This document shows, in pieces, positions 59,496-64,000 of a stretch of DNA of 64,000 nt. Positions within the stretch are counted from its first letter, which is position 1, and each line of letters starts with the position of its first letter. A program made the translations under genes and the position numbers. The DNA is from Microbacterium sp. SORGH_AS_0888. Lineage in GTDB: Bacteria > Actinomycetota > Actinomycetes > Actinomycetales > Microbacteriaceae. The notes under the pieces are model-generated. The model was not told the origin of the DNA, did no database searches, and was given only the letters and a program-made list of their open reading frames with translations. The stretch covers positions 1 to 64,000 of the forward strand of contig NZ_JAUTAZ010000001.1 of the NCBI RefSeq assembly GCF_030818905.1, read 5' to 3'.

Positions 59496-62243
59496 TCAGG
59501 AGATGACCTGCCGGCGGGTGAGGTCGGGGCGGCGGGGCGGCACGAGCCAGGATGCGGCGGCGACACCGAGCGGGAACAGGATCGCGAGCGTGGCCAGCCA
59601 CCCCCAGGGGGAGTCCGCGCCGCTCAGGTAGCCGCCGCTGCCGATGGCCACCCCGAGCATCGGGAGCGTGCCCGCGACCGTGCCCGTCACCGATCCGAGG
59701 CCGACGATCACGAGTGCCTGCCAGGCGTTCACGCGTCGCCGGAGCCGAGGCTCGCCGCCGACGGCGGCGAGGGTGGCGTCGTCGGGACGACGCTCGAACC
59801 GGGCCAGGCCGAGGCACACGCCGCTCACGCCGACCACGAGCACCGCCGCGACGGCGGTCATCAGCCACAGCCAGGGGTCCGGGGCTGTGGGTCCCCGTTC
59901 CAGCCAGACGCCGATCCCCGCCTCACCGGACGCGGCGAGGACCTCCGCGTCCGCCTGCAGCCGGTCGACCACCTCGGCGGCGGGTGGCTCGTCGTAGGTC
60001 GCGACGAGCATGCTGGGGACGGGTTGGGCTCCGATCCGCTCCGCGGTCTCCGGCGAGATCAGCACGGTGGAGTCGCTGCGGTGCGGCAGCGTCAGCGTCG
60101 CGGCGGGGACCGTGAGCTCCTCTTGCGGTGCGTGCGTGGTCGTGCCGGTGCGGCCGTACTCGGTGAGATCCGCGGCGCGCCAGCGATCGATCCGGATCGT
60201 CCCCTGGCCGGAGACCAGAGCGCGGTCCAGCACGAGGGCACCGCCGTCGCGGAACACGTCGCGCGCGTCCGCCGGAACGCTCTCGCCCAGGAAGGCGTCG
60301 AGGTCCGTCGCCGCCACGATCGTGAGGGAGCGGTCGGCCGCACAGGAGAAGCCGCAGCCCGGATCGGCCGTGGCCGACCCCACGCGGAAGAGCGGGAGAT
60401 CGGGGTCGGTCGGATCGCCGGTCGTGGGCTCGTACGTGCCGTCCGCGGGCTGCTGCACGAGCACGGTCGCCACCGGGTCGGTCTCCGCGAGCATGCCTCG
60501 GGCACGCGCGAGCAGCGCCGGCAACCGGTCCGGCTCCTCGGCCCAGACCGTGACCGTGAGGCTTCCGATCGGGGTCGTGGAGATGTAGGCGCGAGCGGCT
60601 CCGGCCGCTGTCACGGCCGTGGCCGAGAGGGCGAAAGCGGCGAGGAAGACGCACCCGGCGATCGCTGCGAAGGCCGGCACCACGCGGGAGGGATGGGCGG
60701 CCGCATCCCGGCTCGCGAGTCTCGAGGCGAGGCCGAGACGAGCGAGCGGTCGGGCGCACTGCGACAGGATCCAGTGCCCGGCGATCAGCACGCCGACCTG
60801 GAGCACGACGGGCCCCAGCACGATCATCCACTGCGCGACGATGCGAAGCGCGCTCGCGACCTCAGCGGTGATCTCGGGGCTTCGGGATGCGGCCTCCACC
60901 GCCGCGAGGAGTGCGCCGCCGCCGAGGGTGAGCGCGAGCCCGCCGAGCAGCAGCGCGAGCCCCCACACGGGGCGACGCGCATCGACACGACCCGGCCGAC
61001 GCGCACCGCGCAGCGCAGCGATCGTGTCGCCGCGGCTGGCCGCGCGGGCCGGGGCGATCGCGGCGCACGTGCCGGCGACGACCGCGAACAGCAGGATCGC
61101 GGCGAGCAGTGCCCACGGGATGCGGAACCCCCAGTTCCCGTGCAGCACGGATCCCGCGACCCCGTCATCGGTCATCGCGAGCACCGCCGCCGCGGCGGCG
61201 ACGCCGACAAGCAGGCCCGCGACGCCGCCGCCGGCCCCCAGCACGCTCCCCTGGAGCAGGATCACCCGGAACAGATCGGCCCGGCCCGCGCCGACGCTCG
61301 CGGCGACGGCGAGCGTGCGCTGCTGCCGCCTCGAGCTCACCGACAGTGCGGCCCCAGCGAGGAGCACCGTCAGATACCCGCCGAACACGGCAGCCGCAGC
61401 CGCCGTCGCGGCGATCGTCCAGAACGCTCCGCCCGCACCGTCACTGCTCGAGAGCCGCGCGTCCGGCGGCGGATCGAGGACGAGATCGCGGGCGTAGGCC
61501 ACGATGCCGCGGTCGTTGAGCGCGTCGAGGTCGCCGAAGCTCGGCTGCCAGTCGGCCACGTACCACACGGTCGGATCCGCGCCCGCGGCCCCCGCTGCCG
61601 TCGGCGGCAGGAACAGCACGGCGTGGTCGGGGGAGACGTCGGCGCGGCGCAGGAGCCCCGTGATCGTGACGGGCTCTCCCGTCGTCGGCAGCACGACCTC
61701 GTCGCCGAGGCGCGCGTGCAGGAGCGCGAGCAGACCGGGTGAGGCCATCGCCTCGTCGGGAGCGGCGGGTGCACGGCCGCCGAGCACGAGGTAGCGCCCC
61801 GCGAGCAGCGGATCCCAGACGTCCCCCACGACCGCGTCGACGCGCGCCGGGCCGTTCGGAGCGGACACCACGGCGGACGCGTACTCGGACACCGGCAGCG
61901 TCCGCGCCGAGGCCGGGATCGCCGCGGACACCGGGTCCTGCACGTGCACGGCGGTCGTGCGCGGCGTGGACACCCGGTAGAGCATGTTCGGCGCGTCGAC
62001 GTACTGCCGCATGTCGGGGCTTCCGGCTCCCGGTCCCAGCCAGGACTGGGCCTGTCCGAGCTGGAGCGTCACCCGCTGCTGCGGCGTCGGCTGCTGGCTC
62101 TGCCAGAAGGTCGCGCTCGCCGTGAGCGCGGCGACCGGGAGCGCGACGAGCGCCGCGACGAGCAGGCCGGCCCCCGGCGCGCGCCGCACCTGGCGGCGGG
62201 CGAGGCGCTGCGCGACCCGCAGCCTCGCCCAGAATCCCGTCAC
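59496..62243 (-). CDS. ABC transporter permease, FtsX/MacB-like
   Basis: A 915-residue protein with one N-terminal helix (LLVAALVALPVAALTASATF), a large extracytoplasmic domain, a first FtsX-type four-helix block near residues 315-460, another extracytoplasmic domain with a Cys pair (PGCGFSCAADRS), and a second block at the C-terminus (LVIVGLGSVTGTVAGTLPM). It works with the ATPase just upstream, whose stop its GTG start overlaps (GTGA). Such exporters often act in lipoprotein, peptide or antibiotic export. The substrate is not evident. Confidence 0.85.
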   Translation of the reverse strand: MTGFWARLRVAQRLARRQVRRAPGAGLLVAALVALPVAALTASATFWQSQQPTPQQRVTLQLGQAQSWLGPGAGSPDMRQYVDAPNMLYRVSTPRTTAVHVQDPVSAAIPASARTLPVSEYASAVVSAPNGPARVDAVVGDVWDPLLAGRYLVLGGRAPAAPDEAMASPGLLALLHARLGDEVVLPTTGEPVTITGLLRRADVSPDHAVLFLPPTAAGAAGADPTVWYVADWQPSFGDLDALNDRGIVAYARDLVLDPPPDARLSSSDGAGGAFWTIAATAAAAAVFGGYLTVLLAGAALSVSSRRQQRTLAVAASVGAGRADLFRVILLQGSVLGAGGGVAGLLVGVAAAAAVLAMTDDGVAGSVLHGNWGFRIPWALLAAILLFAVVAGTCAAIAPARAASRGDTIAALRGARRPGRVDARRPVWGLALLLGGLALTLGGGALLAAVEAASRSPEITAEVASALRIVAQWMIVLGPVVLQVGVLIAGHWILSQCARPLARLGLASRLASRDAAAHPSRVVPAFAAIAGCVFLAAFALSATAVTAAGAARAYISTTPIGSLTVTVWAEEPDRLPALLARARGMLAETDPVATVLVQQPADGTYEPTTGDPTDPDLPLFRVGSATADPGCGFSCAADRSLTIVAATDLDAFLGESVPADARDVFRDGGALVLDRALVSGQGTIRIDRWRAADLTEYGRTGTTTHAPQEELTVPAATLTLPHRSDSTVLISPETAERIGAQPVPSMLVATYDEPPAAEVVDRLQADAEVLAASGEAGIGVWLERGPTAPDPWLWLMTAVAAVLVVGVSGVCLGLARFERRPDDATLAAVGGEPRLRRRVNAWQALVIVGLGSVTGTVAGTLPMLGVAIGSGGYLSGADSPWGWLATLAILFPLGVAAASWLVPPRRPDLTRRQVIS

Positions 62244-62962
62244 GGCCGGCACTCGGACAGCAGATCGTCGGCGTCGAGGCGCCTCGACTCGTCCACGATC
62301 CGACCGTCGCGGAGGAACACGATGCGGTCTGCCCATGCCGCGTGCCGCGCGTCGTGCGTGACGAGCATCCCGGCTGCTCCCGCATCCACCCGTCCTCGCA
62401 GCATCCGCATGACGACGTCACCGGTGACGGAGTCGAGGGCTCCGGTCGGCTCGTCGGCGAGGATCAGACGACGCCCGCCGACGACGGCGCGCGCGATCGC
62501 GACACGCTGCTGCTCGCCGCCGGACAGATCGTCGGGATAGGCGTCGCCGCGGCTCACGAGGTCGACGGCGGCGAGCGCATCGCGCCCCGCCCTGCGGGCG
62601 ACCCGCCCGCCGAAGCCGTCGAGCTCGAGCGGCAGGATGACGTTCTCGAGGGCCGTGAGGGTCGGCACGAGGTTGAAGTCCTGGAACACGAACCCGAGCG
62701 AGCGGCGCCGAAGTGCCGCGAGCCGACTGCGCCCGAGCGTGCTCAGATGCGCGCCCTCGACGACGACCTCGCCCGTCGTGGGGATCGCGAGGCCGCCCGC
62801 GATCGTGAGCAGCGTGGACTTCCCCGAGCCGGAGGCGCCCATGACCGCGACCAGCTCGCCGCGGCAGATCTCGAGATCCACGCCGGAGAGCGCCGAGACG
62901 GCCGTCGGACCGTGCCCGTACTGCTGCGTGACCCCGATCAGGCGCAGCACGGTCTCCGTCAT
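62240..62962 (-). CDS. ABC transporter ATP-binding protein (LolD/MacB type)
   Basis: A 240-residue ATPase with Walker A MGASGSGKSTLLTIAGGL, Q-loop FVFQDFNLVPTLTALEN, signature DDLSGGEQQRVAIARAVVG and Walker B LILADEPTGALD, then the His switch VTHDARHAAWADR. All catalytic residues are present. It energises the permease at 59496 and possibly the partial permease at 63575. The start overlaps the PadR gene stop (ATGA). Confidence 0.92.
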   Translation of the reverse strand: MTETVLRLIGVTQQYGHGPTAVSALSGVDLEICRGELVAVMGASGSGKSTLLTIAGGLAIPTTGEVVVEGAHLSTLGRSRLAALRRRSLGFVFQDFNLVPTLTALENVILPLELDGFGGRVARRAGRDALAAVDLVSRGDAYPDDLSGGEQQRVAIARAVVGGRRLILADEPTGALDSVTGDVVMRMLRGRVDAGAAGMLVTHDARHAAWADRIVFLRDGRIVDESRRLDADDLLSECRP

Positions 62963-63558
62963 CGCGCGGGCTCCGCCTCGCCGCGCACCGGCCGGCCTCG
63001 TCGCGGCTGCTCCGTCGAGAGGGGGAGCGCGGGAGCCGGATGCCGCGACAGGCGCTGTTCGGTGTGGTCGAGCCAGCGCACCTCGGCCTCGGTCTGGAAG
63101 ATCATCGCGTCGACGATGAGAGACCACGCGAGCTCCTCCGGCCCGTCCGGGCTCGCACCCGCGTACTTGGCCCGATTCAGCGACTGCAGCTGGGAGAGCG
63201 ACGCGCGTCGCTGCGTCTGGATCACGGCGGAGATGTCGACGCCGGGGAGCGTCGCCGCGACCGCGAGCTTGATCGCGAGCTCGTCCCGCGTGCCCGTCCC
63301 GCGATCGACCGGGGCGCCGAGCCAGTCCCGCACCTCGGCGCTGCCCGCATCCGTGATCTCGTAGTAGACGTGCCCCTGCGCGTCGGTCTCGCCCTTGGCG
63401 ACCAGTCCGTCGCGCTCCAGCCGCTCGAGGGTGTTGTAGATCTGGCCCACGTTCAGCGGCCAGGTGCCGCCGGTGCGGCGCTCGAACTCCAGGCGCAGCT
63501 GGTACCCGTAGCACGGGCCTTGGTCGAGGATGGCGAGAAGGCTCTGCCTGACGGACAT
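62959..63558 (-). CDS. PadR-family transcriptional regulator
   Basis: A 199-residue regulator: winged helix with SLLAILDQGPCYGYQLRLEF and GQIYNTLERLERDGLVAKGE, then an effector-binding helical C-terminal domain (AAVIQTQRRASLSQLQSLNR-like stretch). PadR repressors commonly control the ABC exporter genes next to them, and here the gene is cotranscribed with that exporter. ATG 63558 matches the family start; the frame extends upstream into the permease end without good reason. Confidence 0.9.
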   Translation of the reverse strand: MSVRQSLLAILDQGPCYGYQLRLEFERRTGGTWPLNVGQIYNTLERLERDGLVAKGETDAQGHVYYEITDAGSAEVRDWLGAPVDRGTGTRDELAIKLAVAATLPGVDISAVIQTQRRASLSQLQSLNRAKYAGASPDGPEELAWSLIVDAMIFQTEAEVRWLDHTEQRLSRHPAPALPLSTEQPRRGRPVRGEAEPAR

Positions 63559-63574
63559 GCGAACTCCGATCTGC

Positions 63575-64000
63575 TCAGAACCTGAGCGTGTCGATGACGT
63601 TGACGCGCAGCGCCACGAGGGCGGGCACGAGCCCCGCGAGCGCGCCGATGAGAACGGCGGCCCCGAGCCCGGTGACGGCCGCGCGCAGGGGGAACGGCGG
63701 CAGGTCCTGCATGCCGCTGAACATCTGAAGGACGAGGGGGGAGCGCAGCGCGACGACGGCCAGGACGATTCCGGCTGCCCCGGCGACAGCGGTCGCGACC
63801 ACGCTCTCGAGCATGACCGAGGTGAACACCCGTCCGGCCGTCGCGCCGAAGCTGCGGCGCACTCCGATCTCACGGATGCGTTGGCGCATGGCGACCAGCT
63901 GGACGTTCACGAGGCTGAGGCCGCCGAGCAGCAGGACCACCGCGGCGATCGCGCCGGTCACCAGCTCGAACATCTGCGCGGAGTCGGCCGCGCCCGCCTG
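63575..64000 (-). CDS. ABC transporter permease, FtsX/MacB-like, partial
   Basis: Only the C-terminal 141 residues are inside the window. They contain three helices and the hallmark QLVAMRQRIREIGVRRSFGA of MacB-type permeases, ending in ALRVNVIDTLRF. The frame stays open to the right edge, so the N-terminal part lies outside. It is upstream of padR on the same strand with a 16-bp gap, so it may belong to the same transporter operon. Confidence 0.9.
   Translation of the reverse strand, partial: QAGAADSAQMFELVTGAIAAVVLLLGGLSLVNVQLVAMRQRIREIGVRRSFGATAGRVFTSVMLESVVATAVAGAAGIVLAVVALRSPLVLQMFSGMQDLPPFPLRAAVTGLGAAVLIGALAGLVPALVALRVNVIDTLRF

Overview
The window is high-GC actinobacterial chromosome. 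Gene content and order (whiB2-like gene, DUF5719, DUF3499, furA-katG, the DUF58/MoxR operon, mtrA-mtrB-lpqB-comF-hpf, a UDP-galactopyranose mutase, LGFP repeats) and many leaderless genes point to Microbacteriaceae, most likely Microbacterium. The genus is an inference from gene content. No rRNA, tRNA, CRISPR array or insertion sequence was recognised, and no gene-free stretch exceeds about 200 bp.

Region 1 (1-17.7 kb) is a cell-surface polysaccharide locus, visibly richer in A/T than the rest. It holds an ABC-2 exporter permease (cut by the left edge), glycosyltransferases of families 4 and 2, a secreted LGFP-repeat protein, a GtrA protein, a complete CDP-4-keto-3,6-dideoxyhexose pathway (RfbF, RfbG, RfbH and an iron-sulfur reductase), a split transketolase, a short-chain dehydrogenase, a large membrane protein and an acyltransferase. 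The transketolase halves inside a CDP-dideoxysugar pathway suggest a two-carbon branched 3,6-dideoxysugar; this is the most interesting prediction in the window.

Region 2 (17.8-21 kb) has glf (UDP-galactopyranose mutase, frameshifted) and a polytopic DUF6541-like protein. Region 3 (21-31 kb) is a purine salvage and uptake locus: a guanine-deaminase-like enzyme, diverging across a palindromic operator from adenosine deaminase, a secreted unknown, a BMP lipoprotein, a double ABC ATPase, adenine deaminase (frameshifted), two permeases (one frameshifted) and an acyl-CoA-dehydrogenase-fold enzyme.

Region 4 (31-46 kb) carries a DUF559 nuclease-like gene flanked by two copies of a 55-bp palindrome, more surface-glycan genes (GT2, O-antigen ligase-like), manA, a whiB2-like gene, a giant GT2-membrane protein, DUF5719, a metallopeptidase-family protein, DUF3499, RDD and SpoIIM-type membrane proteins, and furA-katG. 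Region 5 (46-64 kb) carries an aquaporin, the five-gene DUF58-MoxR-DUF4350-DUF4129-membrane operon, mtrA, mtrB (frameshifted), lpqB, comF and hpf, a coiled-coil protein, and a PadR/ABC/FtsX-type transporter operon cut by the right edge.

Four genes (glf, ade, the second permease, mtrB) carry a frameshift that moves the reading frame in the same direction inside otherwise intact proteins. At least three are explained by a single extra base. Sequencing error should be excluded before calling them pseudogenes.
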